From the NCBI GenBank assembly GCA_018816385.1, contig JAHIVK010000028.1, positions 1 to 36,555 of the forward strand: a stretch of 36,555 bases of DNA, read 5' to 3'. The notes under the pieces were generated by a model. It saw nothing but the letters and a program-made list of their open reading frames with translations, was not told the origin of the DNA and made no database searches. Origin of the DNA: Patescibacteria group bacterium. Its GTDB lineage: Bacteria > Patescibacteriota > Microgenomatia > UBA1400 > PJMF01. Of the stretch, positions 16,222 through 22,729 are shown piece after piece. Made by a program: the position numbers and the translations under genes. How positions within the stretch are numbered: the first letter of the stretch is position 1; each line of letters starts with the position of its first letter.

Positions 16222-16515
16222 TTAGCATCCTCCCACCATCGATTGCGGTACTGCCACATCAGAATTGCTTCCCATGTCAGACGATCCACTGCTTGAAGAA
16301 ACTACGGCCGGCGGTTGAGTAGCCTTGGCCAAAAAAGAACTGGCCCTAGAGCTAATTCTTGTCAATTGAAAGGTCTGAAAAAGAGTGATAATGGCAATTA
16401 ATCCCAAAACCATAACTTGTAAATTCGGTTTAGGAATACGCAAAACCAAGGCTTGATCGTCTTTTTTTACTTGTCTTTCTTCGATAGAAGAATTTATTTG
16501 TGATAATTTAGTCAT
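16222..16515 (-). CDS. Small membrane protein with C-terminal GGC
   Basis: 97 aa. A charged N-terminus (about 1-32), one helix about 33-50, then a Ser/Gly-rich external tail ending MVGGC with Cys as last residue. GGGGTGA lies 7 bp before ATG. It leads the operon of Trx, Cys-rich and CcdA genes and lies downstream of a regulator box and a repeat element, which would form its leader of about 200 nt. Function unknown; the single terminal Cys could be a thiol handle or metal ligand. Confidence 0.65.
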   Translation of the reverse strand: MTKLSQINSSIEERQVKKDDQALVLRIPKPNLQVMVLGLIAIITLFQTFQLTRISSRASSFLAKATQPPAVVSSSSGSSDMGSNSDVAVPQSMVGGC

Positions 16516-16562
16516 GATATTTCACCCCCCCATTCAAGATAATTAATAATGATTAGTTAAAC

Positions 16563-16722
16563 AGACTTACTCTCGAAATGATAAACAAGTTGATTATGGA
16601 AAGATTTTTTGACATTTTCGTTGTTTCTGATAGTAGCCCATCATACTTGAGGAAGAAGAAGTAATCGAAAATGCACAAAAGAATCACGGGCAACCCGCTT
16701 CCCTTATTTCGAGAGCAAGTCT
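16563..16722. repeat. MITE-like dispersed element, copy B
   Basis: Terminal inverted repeat AGACTTRCTCTCGAAAT: one end at 16563-16579, the other (ATTTCGAGAGCAAGTCT) at 16706-16722, with one mismatch. Read on the minus strand, the interior matches the copy at 36419: CGAAATAAGGG, GCATTTTC, TTCTTCTTCCTCAAGTA (16660-16644), GGCTACTATC (16638-16629), AACGAAAATG and AATCT-TCCATAAT, in the same order with similar spacing. An internal CGGG-TTG-CCCG hairpin is present. About 160 bp, no coding capacity. It fills most of the 337-bp gap 16516-16852. No clear target duplication seen. Confidence 0.65.
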
Positions 16723-16755
16723 ACTGTAGCAAGATGAAAATGAAGAGAAGATGAA
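16723..16755 (-). promoter_or_regulatory. Response-regulator box plus -10, operon at 16515
   Basis: Minus strand: TTCATCTT (16755-16748), 3 bp, TTCATTTT (16744-16737), 8 bp, TACAGT (16728-16723). Repeat period and distance to the -10 are identical to the box at 8917-8949. Transcription would start near 16716, inside the end of repeat element B, giving a leader of about 200 nt. An inverted repeat TAGTTGG/CCAACTA (16760-16766, 16796-16802) lies upstream; 16803-16852 shows nothing notable. Confidence 0.6.
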
Positions 16756-16852
16756 ACGTTAGTTGGGTGACTTTTTAAACTGTATTGTTCTAACTCCAAC
16801 TAGAAATTTATACATATAGTCCCCGCAAAACAAATTCGGTGAATTTTTAAGA

Positions 16853-17107
16853 TTACAAATGTGGTAGATTTGACTTGCGAGCACTATAGGTCCCCAGACC
16901 AAACCCTAGGATAATCCCCACAACATTTCTGTTCGAAGTACTGGATAATTTCCAGATACGAATCATCCATGCATGGCCTCTCGAGAACATTTCTGGCCCC
17001 AAAAAACAGATAGCAAACATCACGACGGTGACCATGAGCGCTGATCCTAATGCGTTTGGGATCAAATCCGGTTGGAAATAAAGTAGAACTACAGCCACAA
17101 CAATCAT
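16853..17107 (-). CDS. Small two-helix membrane protein
   Basis: 84 aa. Hydrophobic segments about 1-10 and 20-37 plus a weaker Gly-rich one about 63-74 (GIILGFGLGTYSARK). No motif that I recognise. Last gene of the minus-strand island operon, 27 bp after the Cys/His-rich HMBD gene. An overlapping frame (16884-17144) is Cys-rich but has no ribosome-binding site and looks like a shadow. Start ATG 17107 is a weak choice, since the hydrophobic stretch continues a few codons upstream to a stop. Confidence 0.5.
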   Translation of the reverse strand: MIVVAVVLLYFQPDLIPNALGSALMVTVVMFAICFLGPEMFSRGHAWMIRIWKLSSTSNRNVVGIILGFGLGTYSARKSNLPHL

Positions 17108-17134
17108 TCCAATTAAGCTGGCAAAAACAGTAGT

Positions 17135-17449
17135 TTAGCAACAACCGCCTTTATGCTTACCTCTTTGTTTTTCTTTTTCATGTTCTTTTTTGCCTAAGTT
17201 ATATAGATACCTACCTATGAAAGATTTAGATGGCTGATCGGAATTTTTCATTTCTTTATTTTTATCTTCATCTCCATGACACCCGCAGCCGTGAGACATC
17301 GAATGATCGTAACAACCATGTCCACCGTTTTTTTCTATTTCGTCCAACGGTACCAAATCCATACCGCCACACTTGGGACATTTACCGGGTTTGTCTGACA
17401 CAATCTCGGGGTGCATGGGACAAGTGTATTTTTTATCGTTGTTACTCAT
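17135..17449 (-). CDS. Heavy-metal-binding (HMBD) protein with Cys/His-rich tail
   Basis: 104 aa. N-terminal YTCPMHPEIVSDKPGKCPKC (about 8-27) followed by GGMDLVP: the heavy-metal-binding domain found at the N-termini of Cu/Ag efflux adaptors and P-type ATPases. Then a His/Cys-rich stretch with HGCYDHSMSHGCGCHGDE, a basic segment and a terminal GGCC. No transmembrane helix, so likely a soluble metal buffer. A strong AGGAGGTGA lies 6 bp before ATG, and the gene overlaps the phosphoglycerate mutase stop as ATGA, so the two are translated together. Confidence 0.85.
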   Translation of the reverse strand: MSNNDKKYTCPMHPEIVSDKPGKCPKCGGMDLVPLDEIEKNGGHGCYDHSMSHGCGCHGDEDKNKEMKNSDQPSKSFIGRYLYNLGKKEHEKEKQRGKHKGGCC

Positions 17450-18186
17450 CTTCCTTCACCTCCTTTATTTTTGTTGAAATTTAACGAAGCGGATTTATCC
17501 ACTATATACTCTCCCTCTACTCTGTTTACTCTGCCTTCCTTATATTCATATACAAGCGGATGACCGAGAGGAAGGTTAACAAATTGGATTTCATTATCTT
17601 CAATGTTTTCCAAATACTTGACAAGCGCCCTAAGAGTATTGCCATGTCCAACAATAAGAATTGTTTTTCCACGTTTCAGAAGAGGAGTTATCGTTCTTTT
17701 GAAAAATGGAGTAATTCTCTCATATACTTCCTTCAAGCTTTCCCCCTGTGGAGGCTTGTCCGTGAACCCTCTACGCCATTTGAACACTTGCAATTTACCG
17801 TATGTTTTTGTGGCCATATCTTTGTCAATCCCCTGCAAAGCACCGTAAGCTCTTTCATTTAAATCTTGAACCGTATACACTCTAAAAATTCTATTGTTCA
17901 ATTTAGGATCCATGTCGTTGGAGATGTCATATCGCTTGTCGCTTTGGTGTTGAAATACTCCAATCTTTTTTTGTTTTGAAAGGATAATCATTAAGGTGTC
18001 GTGCGCCCGTTTGAGATGCGAAGTAAAGACGGCATCGTAATTAAAATTCTCACAATGATCTGCTACTTTGTGCGCTTCTCTTATTCCTTGTTCCGACAAG
18101 GGCACATCAAGCCAACCTGTAAAAATATTCAACTCGTTAAAACGAGATTGACCGTGTCTAACTATAACTAGTGTCCCTTTTTTCAT
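17446..18186 (-). CDS. gpmA: 2,3-bisphosphoglycerate-dependent phosphoglycerate mutase
   Basis: 246 aa, family length. It interconverts 3- and 2-phosphoglycerate. Catalytic IVRHGQSRFN (phospho-His), NIFTGWLDVPLSEQG, TSHLKRAHDT, LNERAYGALQG, PPQGESLKEVYERI and VGHGNTLRALVKYLE are all present. The C-terminal 15-20 residues (Asn/Lys/Gly-rich) extend past the fold and overlap the HMBD start. It is unusual to find it in a metal island; it may be a hitch-hiking spare or a copy resistant to metal damage of glycolysis. No clear Shine-Dalgarno. Confidence 0.93.
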   Translation of the reverse strand: MKKGTLVIVRHGQSRFNELNIFTGWLDVPLSEQGIREAHKVADHCENFNYDAVFTSHLKRAHDTLMIILSKQKKIGVFQHQSDKRYDISNDMDPKLNNRIFRVYTVQDLNERAYGALQGIDKDMATKTYGKLQVFKWRRGFTDKPPQGESLKEVYERITPFFKRTITPLLKRGKTILIVGHGNTLRALVKYLENIEDNEIQFVNLPLGHPLVYEYKEGRVNRVEGEYIVDKSASLNFNKNKGGEGR

Positions 18187-18190
18187 AATT

Positions 18191-18289
18191 TCATTTCAAC
18201 GCGTGTATGAACGCAAACTTCATCCATGGCTTGGATATAGCCACGCCACAGACATAATTTTTTACGAGTGGTTCATAGTTTTCTGACAT
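18191..18289 (-). CDS. Possible 32-aa small protein or remnant before gpmA
   Basis: A 32-codon frame begins MSENYEPLVKNYV and ends FAFIHALK, 4 bp upstream of the gpmA ATG. Composition is protein-like (Trp, Tyr, Cys) but no ribosome-binding site or known motif is seen. It fills the otherwise empty 18187-18298 gap and could be a leader peptide or a decayed gene tail. Confidence 0.25.
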   Translation of the reverse strand: MSENYEPLVKNYVCGVAISKPWMKFAFIHALK

Positions 18290-18298
18290 AAACAATTA

Positions 18299-18574
18299 TC
18301 ACTCTCTGTTTTTTTCTCCAACCACCTGCCAAGACCATCCGAGAACCCAACCGGTTACCCAAGCAGACACAACCGCAACAATTCCTCCTAGAAGGAAGTT
18401 ACCAAGGGTTAAATGCCGACCACCCATGGCGGATAAATTCATGCCGTGCATCCACCAGCTTGTCAATTGTAAGGAAAAATCTGGAAATAACCAAACGATG
18501 GCGCTACACAATACCCATAAAATAGCCATAGTCAGACCAAAGGTGTTTGCCAATTTTGTTGTGTTTGATTTCAT
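18299..18574 (-). CDS. DUF5676-like two-helix membrane protein
   Basis: 91 aa from ATG 18574, with GGGAGGTG 6 bp upstream; the GTG at 18583 overlaps that site and is not the start. N-terminal KLANTFGLTMAILWVLCS and HGMNLSAMGGRHLTLGNFLLGG match the DUF5676 pattern (two helices about 12-32 and 60-85, with a W/H-rich loop WWMHGMNL between). Such proteins often sit beside copper/silver resistance genes, but their role is not known. 22 bp after the upstream exported protein. Confidence 0.75.
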   Translation of the reverse strand: MKSNTTKLANTFGLTMAILWVLCSAIVWLFPDFSLQLTSWWMHGMNLSAMGGRHLTLGNFLLGGIVAVVSAWVTGWVLGWSWQVVGEKNRE

Positions 18575-18596
18575 ATCACTCACCTCCCTTTTGTAC

Positions 18597-19049
18597 TTAT
18601 AATTGCCAAATAAAAATCTCTGATTTATTATCTACCCCATCAAATGTTACTGTCAACTCCTTAGGCTGTTTGGAAAAGGGTGGAAAGATCAACTCTCCTT
18701 TAATGTGGTGGCCGCCGGTGGCTCTTTTCCACTCAGACGGTTTGTAAGTATTTCCCTGATCGTCGGTTAAAGTAGCAATTCTGATATAGTCATAACCCAA
18801 ATCAACTGAATGATTATTCATGACTACATCAAAAACAATATCCTTACCTAAAGTCACTGAAGCGGGTGTAACCTCAACTTCAACCAGACCCATTGTTTTG
18901 GTTTGTGGGGATAATCCAGAGAGTTGAGTGCCGGTCTGGGTATTTGGCGAAGCTGTTGTCGAAAGCCCTTGTTTTGGCTTTGCTGTTAACCCAAAGACAA
19001 CCGCACCAGCAAAAACAAGTAGAATGACGAAAAATAGTTTTGAGTTCAT
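18597..19049 (-). CDS. Exported beta-rich protein, unknown function
   Basis: 150 aa. Signal-anchor about 3-22, Thr/Ser-rich linker, then a beta-sandwich-like domain about 54-150: VEVEVTPASVTLGKDIVFDV, NNHSVDLGYD, TLTDDQGNTYKPSEWKRATGGHHIKGELIFP. The His pair in GGHH plus Asp/His in NNHSVDL could bind metal. No named family recognised. AGGAGGGC precedes ATG, which overlaps the upstream membrane gene as ATGA, so the two are probably a pair. Confidence 0.7.
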   Translation of the reverse strand: MNSKLFFVILLVFAGAVVFGLTAKPKQGLSTTASPNTQTGTQLSGLSPQTKTMGLVEVEVTPASVTLGKDIVFDVVMNNHSVDLGYDYIRIATLTDDQGNTYKPSEWKRATGGHHIKGELIFPPFSKQPKELTVTFDGVDNKSEIFIWQL

Positions 19050-19564
19050 AGAGCCCTCCTGACTTTAGTAGAAAAAAAGCTAAATAGAACTTTTGGCGTG
19101 GCTTTTCCAGTCATGAACCAAAGCATCATGGTGATGCCAATTGCATTTGCGACGACTCCAAAGATGAGCAATTGTTTCTGGTATTCAGAAAGAAAAAGAG
19201 CTGTCGCCGATAAGCCCAGAATGGGGAGAAGCTCAACTAGATGATGAGCACAACAAGCCACCATCGCCATGCCAGAAACGGCCGTACTTGTCTCAGTTGC
19301 CAGTTGAACATCGTGTCTTTCGTGAATGGAGAAGTGATAGCCTTTCCTAAGTAACCAAAATAACCCAAATTGGATGCCAAAACCAATGATCAGTAAACTC
19401 ATCCAGGGCTGAAGAAGGGTAAACTGACTAAAAGGATGGTTTGGATCGCCAGTAATTGCAAAAAGGAGAATGTAGTAAAAAAGACTGAGACCCAAAATGC
19501 CTACTATAAAGCCTTGGAGAAAAATAAAAAATGTAGGCTTTTTGTCTGTACACTTATGCTTCAT
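19046..19564 (-). CDS. Multi-helix membrane protein with CCAHH motif
   Basis: 172 aa with about five helices (12-35, 53-71, 93-113, 116-128, 131-150). N-terminal KHKCTDKK and, in the third helix, MAMVACCAHHLVELLP (Cys104, Cys105, His107, His108). A CC-x-HH inside a membrane helix recalls metal-transport helices such as MerT CC pairs, though no family assignment is possible here. It is coupled to the exported beta-rich protein by ATGA and follows the ICMT-like gene by 7 bp. Copper or mercury transfer is a guess. Confidence 0.65.
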   Translation of the reverse strand: MKHKCTDKKPTFFIFLQGFIVGILGLSLFYYILLFAITGDPNHPFSQFTLLQPWMSLLIIGFGIQFGLFWLLRKGYHFSIHERHDVQLATETSTAVSGMAMVACCAHHLVELLPILGLSATALFLSEYQKQLLIFGVVANAIGITMMLWFMTGKATPKVLFSFFSTKVRRAL

Positions 19565-19571
19565 GATGTTT

Positions 19572-20231
19572 TTAGGATTCAGTTAATTGTTGCTTAATGT
19601 CATTGAGAAAAAGTTGTGGTGAAGGAAAAAAGCCAGGGGTTTTACTTCTATATTCCCTGTAAGTCTGACCAAACTTGTCTATCATTTGTTTTTCTTCACT
19701 CCTTGCTAATGTGATATATCGGACGATCAAAATTGGAGCCATAATTAAGGTGATAAGTGTGGGCCATTGCAGAAGAAAACCAAAAATAACTAAGATAAAA
19801 GCAAAATATTGTGGATGGCGCATGTATTTATAGGCACCAGTTGTAGCCAAAACGCCTTTTCTAGATGCTTGATAGAGAACATTCCAAGCTCTACTTAGAA
19901 AAATCAGACCTCCAATGATAAATACAGTGCTAACAATATGAATAGGGCTAAGATGAGGATCACCCTTCAAGCCAAGAAAATCGTTTAACAAATGTCCACT
20001 GTTATGGGTAAAATCTAAACCCAAGAAGTTACTACCAAAATACGAAGTCAAAAGGTAGATAGTCAGGGGAAAGCCATACATTTCGGCAAACAAGGCAGTG
20101 ATAAAAGCTCCAAATGAACGATAGGTTGTCCAGTCCGTCTTATTTCTTGGTCTAAATGCGGCTTTAATAAAATATAGGAATAAAATAATATTAAAGAGAA
20201 CCAATAGCCAATTGCCATAGTCATAGCTCAT
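19572..20231 (-). CDS. ICMT/phospholipid methyltransferase-like membrane protein
   Basis: 219 aa from ATG 20231, with AAGGAA 7 bp upstream. The reading to 20384 overlaps the DUF2933 gene and was not used. Five or so helices; C-terminal family hallmark TGAYKYMRHPQYFAFIL, then ARSEEKQMIDKFGQTYREY and TPGFFP. The ICMT/PEMT superfamily methylates membrane substrates with S-adenosylmethionine. Variants with a long N-terminus like this one are common in copper/silver islands next to DUF2933, as here; the substrate is unknown. Confidence 0.85.
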   Translation of the reverse strand: MSYDYGNWLLVLFNIILFLYFIKAAFRPRNKTDWTTYRSFGAFITALFAEMYGFPLTIYLLTSYFGSNFLGLDFTHNSGHLLNDFLGLKGDPHLSPIHIVSTVFIIGGLIFLSRAWNVLYQASRKGVLATTGAYKYMRHPQYFAFILVIFGFLLQWPTLITLIMAPILIVRYITLARSEEKQMIDKFGQTYREYRSKTPGFFPSPQLFLNDIKQQLTES

Positions 20232-20242
20232 AAAGTATTTCC

Positions 20243-20410
20243 TTAATGTTTGTGATGACCATCTTTCATCATCCATAAATGCATTAAAGGACAGGCCAAG
20301 ATGATGAGCCCAAACCACCCTAAGTTTTGTACCTGAGGAATAAAAAGATAAGCAAGTCCAACTACGCCGACCAAACCCAAACACATAACCAAGTGATTAG
20401 TATGCCTCAT
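20243..20410 (-). CDS. DUF2933-like small membrane protein
   Basis: 55 aa, short. It begins MRHTNHLVMCLGLVGVVGLA, with one or two helices about 7-24 and 31-46, then LACPLMHLWMMKDGHHKH. The CPLMH followed by a His-rich end is the DUF2933 signature seen in copper/silver islands. It ends 11 bp before the ICMT-like gene. The promoter at 20430-20462 with a response-regulator box is directly upstream, giving a leader of about 13 nt. Confidence 0.75.
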   Translation of the reverse strand: MRHTNHLVMCLGLVGVVGLAYLFIPQVQNLGWFGLIILACPLMHLWMMKDGHHKH

Positions 20411-20429
20411 AATTAAACTCGCCTATTTT

Positions 20430-20462
20430 ACTTTACAAAGATCTACATGAAGCCAGGATGAA
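20430..20462 (-). promoter_or_regulatory. Response-regulator box plus -10, DUF2933 operon
   Basis: Minus strand: TTCATCCT (20462-20455), 3 bp, TTCATGTA (20451-20444), 8 bp, TAAAGT (20435-20430). Period and spacing equal those at 8917-8949. The site lies in the 54-bp gap between the 82-aa gene and DUF2933, marking a separate transcription start for DUF2933, ICMT-like and following genes. Confidence 0.55.
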
Positions 20463-20464
20463 AT

Positions 20465-20713
20465 CTATATTTGTAGCATTCTAATAAAAAACAATAAGGA
20501 AATAATCTGCTTTAGACGAGAGCGCTTGAAAATATGTCTGGCATCATCTGTGTCAAATGCTTGACGGGGTAATGATAAAATTGTGTTTTCAGTTTCTTCT
20601 CGAGTCCAGTCATCCACCTTTACTCGCCGAATTAATCGGAGTTTGGTCACTAGTTCATCTTCTCGTTTACAGTCTTTGTAACTCATAGGTTCTTTTGATA
20701 CACTGGGGAACAT
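20465..20713 (-). CDS. Small hypothetical protein, Lys/Arg/Asp-rich
   Basis: 82 aa. MSYKDCKREDELVTKLRLIRRVKVDDWTREETENTI... is mostly charged with predicted helices and a hydrophobic C-terminus (about 68-82). No domain recognised. An AAGGAG lies 8 bp before ATG, favouring a real gene. The Shine-Dalgarno is partly inside an inverted repeat (20717-20754). It lies divergent to padR across a 192-bp gap, so it could be controlled by PadR. Confidence 0.5.
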   Translation of the reverse strand: MFPSVSKEPMSYKDCKREDELVTKLRLIRRVKVDDWTREETENTILSLPRQAFDTDDARHIFKRSRLKQIISLLFFIRMLQI

Positions 20714-20716
20714 AAT

Positions 20717-20754
20717 GGTACTCCTTTGATTTCTAATACAAAATCTAGAGTACC
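20717..20754 (-). promoter_or_regulatory. Inverted repeat masking a ribosome-binding site
   Basis: GGTACTC (20717-20723) and GAGTACC (20748-20754) are perfect 7-bp arms around 24 bp. On the minus-strand transcript, one arm takes up the GAG of AAGGAG before the 82-aa gene, so folding could limit its translation. It might also be an operator of the divergent PadR gene. Inferred from sequence only. Confidence 0.35.
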
Positions 20755-20866
20755 GTTTTTGTTTGCCTCCAATCTACTCCCAAACTACTTAGTAAATGCA
20801 GGACTGGTATTTTGACTGAATGCACAAAATGTATTATGCGTTCTACGGAAATAAATGATTTCTTTG

Positions 20867-20895
20867 TTTACTAAGAGAGCGATTTGTTATATGAT
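20867..20895 (+). promoter_or_regulatory. Putative padR operon promoter
   Basis: TTTACT (20867-20872), 17-bp spacer, TATGAT (20890-20895), then 10 bp to ATG 20906. The leader would be about 4 nt with no Shine-Dalgarno. Hexamers are 4/6 and 5/6 matches. Upstream 20755-20866 holds no gene that I can support. Confidence 0.45.
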
Positions 20896-20905
20896 ATTTA
20901 CATAT

Positions 20906-21286
20906 ATGTGTAAGACTTGCGGGTGTTCATTTCGGTCAAGGGAGTTTGGAAAAATTGAGCGGTTTATGGAACCCTGCATACTGCTTCTCCTAACTAAGAA
21001 TTCATCTCATGGATATGGACTAATGGAAGGGTTAGAAAAACATTGTGGTGAAAAAATGGATGCGGGTGATTTATACCGCACCCTAAGGAGGATGGAACGT
21101 GACAGCTGGGTAACTTCAGAATGGGATAAAAAAGAAAAAGAAAGGGATAAAAGAGTGTATTCAATTACTAAAACAGGTCGAGTTTTTCTTAATGATGCGA
21201 TTACTTCCTTAAGACGAACAGATGAACTAATTCATCATTTATTTAGTGGTTATAAAAAATTGTATCCAAAGGAGGCAGTATTATGA
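20906..21286 (+). CDS. PadR-family transcriptional regulator with Cys-rich N-terminus
   Basis: 126 aa from ATG 20906; the reading from 20855 adds 17 residues that would overlap the promoter. N-terminal CKTCGC, then FMEPCILLLLTKNSSHGYGLMEGL, the PadR winged-helix start, MDAGDLYRTLRRMERDSWVTSEW, and the wing KRVYSITKTGRVFLNDA. Cys2, Cys5, Cys7 and Cys24 might sense metal or redox. It heads a six-gene operon and likely regulates it or the divergent 82-aa gene. ATGA overlap with the DsrE gene. Confidence 0.85.
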   Translation: MCKTCGCSFRSREFGKIERFMEPCILLLLTKNSSHGYGLMEGLEKHCGEKMDAGDLYRTLRRMERDSWVTSEWDKKEKERDKRVYSITKTGRVFLNDAITSLRRTDELIHHLFSGYKKLYPKEAVL

Positions 21287-21606
21287 AATTAGGTGTCATT
21301 CTTTCAAGTATAAATGCGGAGACAAATTGGAATGCTTTCAGACTTACGAATCTAGCAGTCCGCAAAGGTGATGATGTATCGGTATTTCTGATAGGTGAAG
21401 GAGTGGGAGACGGCAAAAACAGTAGTGAGCGTTTTAATATAAAAAAACAGGTTGATAAATTATTGCAGTCAGAGAAAGCTAAGCTGTTGGCTTGTGGCAC
21501 TTGTCTGGATATTCGACATAAAAAAAGCACTAAGGCGTGTCAGATAGGTGGTATAGAAGATCTATATGCCTTAGTTAGTGATAGTGATAAAGTATTAACT
21601 TTTTAG
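21283..21606 (+). CDS. DsrE/DsrF-family sulfur-handling protein
   Basis: 107 aa. MKLGVILSSINAETNWNAFRLTNLAV and DDVSVFLIGEGV are the Rossmann-like DsrE start. LLACGTCLDIRHKK (Cys71, Cys74) gives the usual active Cys and a second one three residues later. The family carries persulfide sulfur or modulates thiols in the cytoplasm. A strong AGGAGG lies 7 bp before ATG. In this operon with DUF302 it may help handle sulfur damaged or mobilised by metal. Confidence 0.85.
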   Translation: MKLGVILSSINAETNWNAFRLTNLAVRKGDDVSVFLIGEGVGDGKNSSERFNIKKQVDKLLQSEKAKLLACGTCLDIRHKKSTKACQIGGIEDLYALVSDSDKVLTF

Positions 21607-21618
21607 ATTGGAGAAAAT

Positions 21619-22005
21619 ATGGATTTTGACTATACCGTAGAAACAAATAAAACTTTTAATGAAGCAGTGACAGCAGTTGAACTCGAGACTGCCAAGGTAG
21701 GGTTTAAGGTGTTGCACATTCATGATGTACAAGCAACAGTTGGAGCAAAGGATTTTAAAATTGAGCCGTTTAAAATCATTGAAATCTGCAATGCCAAGTC
21801 AGCTTACACGGTGTTGCAAGCAGATATTAAGATTGGTCTTTGTTTGCCATGTAAGATAAATGTTTATCAAAAAAACGAAAAGACTTATATCTCAGGCATG
21901 AGACCAATAGTCTTATCTCAATTTTTCCCCAACGCAAATCTTGGAGATTTACCAGCAGAAGTCGATAAAATTATCAGAGGGATTATTGATAAAAGTAAAG
22001 TATGA
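21619..22005 (+). CDS. DUF302 protein
   Basis: 128 aa. DYTVETNKTFNEAVTAVELETAKVGFKVLHIHDVQATV and IGLCLPCKINVYQKNEKTYISG match the DUF302 fold, a small alpha/beta domain whose conserved CLPC (about Cys75, Cys78) is seen in many members. Function unproven; it is often near DsrE and redox genes. 12 bp after dsrE, overlaps the next gene as ATGA. GGAG precedes the start. Confidence 0.88.
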   Translation: MDFDYTVETNKTFNEAVTAVELETAKVGFKVLHIHDVQATVGAKDFKIEPFKIIEICNAKSAYTVLQADIKIGLCLPCKINVYQKNEKTYISGMRPIVLSQFFPNANLGDLPAEVDKIIRGIIDKSKV

Positions 22006-22394
22006 AATTATTAATGTTTCACACAAAAAGTTTTTGGTATAAGCCATATAGTCCAAACTCTTCTGAAACAGAAAAGACAAGTTTTGAAAATTGTCTCGTC
22101 ATATTTATTCACGCAGAAGAGACTAATAAAGATAATAGTGATGTCGTTGACAAAGCTGTCGGAAACATTAAATGGCTGGCAAACAAAAATAAAACAAACA
22201 CAGTAATTCTTCATTCATTTGCTCATCTTTCAAATAGTAAATCCGACCCTGAAACTGCAAATAATATAATTCAGAAGATAGGAGAAGAACTAGATAAGAA
22301 TTTATCCACTCATTTAGTGCCTTTTGGTCAGTTTTACGAGTTTTCTGCTCATGTGTTTGGTCCATCATTAGCAAAAGTGTTCAAAGATTTATAA
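22002..22394 (+). CDS. Stand-alone archaeal-type ThrRS editing-domain protein
   Basis: 130 aa. MKLLMFHTKSFWYKP, FENCLVIFIHAEETNKD, VVDKAVGNIKWLANKNKTNTVILHSFAHLS, and VPFGQFYEFSAHVFG follow the archaeal threonyl-tRNA synthetase editing domain (D-aminoacyl-tRNA deacylase-like fold). There is no synthetase attached. Such proteins could clear Ser-tRNA(Thr) or D-amino acids, or may have a new role here; their place with DUF302 and DsrE is odd. Translationally coupled to DUF302. Confidence 0.75.
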   Translation: MKLLMFHTKSFWYKPYSPNSSETEKTSFENCLVIFIHAEETNKDNSDVVDKAVGNIKWLANKNKTNTVILHSFAHLSNSKSDPETANNIIQKIGEELDKNLSTHLVPFGQFYEFSAHVFGPSLAKVFKDL

Positions 22395-22398
22395 ATAT

Positions 22399-22725
22399 AT
22401 GAACAAATTACTATTTATCACTACTCTGTCTCTCGTCTTTTTACTAATGCCATCTGCATCTTTTGCTCAAGGCATGATGGGAGGAGGTGGAAATTCTATG
22501 ATGGGAAATTTTGGTACCAATTCAATGGGTACATTTGGCTGGGTATTTATGATTCTATTCTGGGGTTTAGTTATTCTTGGCATTGTCGCTTTGTTTAAGT
22601 GGATAGCTAATCAAGGCAAGGGAGAAACCAATGATAAGTCAGCTTTAGATATCCTCAAGGAACGTTACGCCAAGGGAGAAATTGACAAAAAGGAATTTGA
22701 AGAAAAAAAGAAAGTTGTAAGCTAA
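22399..22725 (+). CDS. SHOCT-domain membrane protein with Met-rich segment
   Basis: 108 aa. Signal peptide about 1-23 (cut after SASFA), then a Gly/Met-rich stretch GMMGGGGNSMMGNFGTNSMG, one helix about 49-68, and a C-terminal SHOCT motif SALDILKERYAKGEIDKKEF. Met-rich external segments can bind Cu(I). SHOCT is a short helical module of unclear role. 4 bp after the previous stop. Confidence 0.82.
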   Translation: MNKLLFITTLSLVFLLMPSASFAQGMMGGGGNSMMGNFGTNSMGTFGWVFMILFWGLVILGIVALFKWIANQGKGETNDKSALDILKERYAKGEIDKKEFEEKKKVVS

Positions 22726-22729
22726 AGCA

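Noticed and set aside
15811-16296. 161-aa open frame on the plus strand
   Set aside because: Antisense to the triple-thioredoxin gene; low-complexity Ser/Leu-rich, no ribosome-binding site or motif.
16884-17144. 86-aa Cys-rich frame overlapping the 84-aa membrane gene
   Set aside because: No ribosome-binding site, and its content is a frame-shifted copy of the hydrophobic gene; the 84-aa frame has the better membrane profile.
20655-20672. TTCATCTT copy inside the 82-aa gene
   Set aside because: Single half-site without a partner 11 bp away or a -10 at the right distance.
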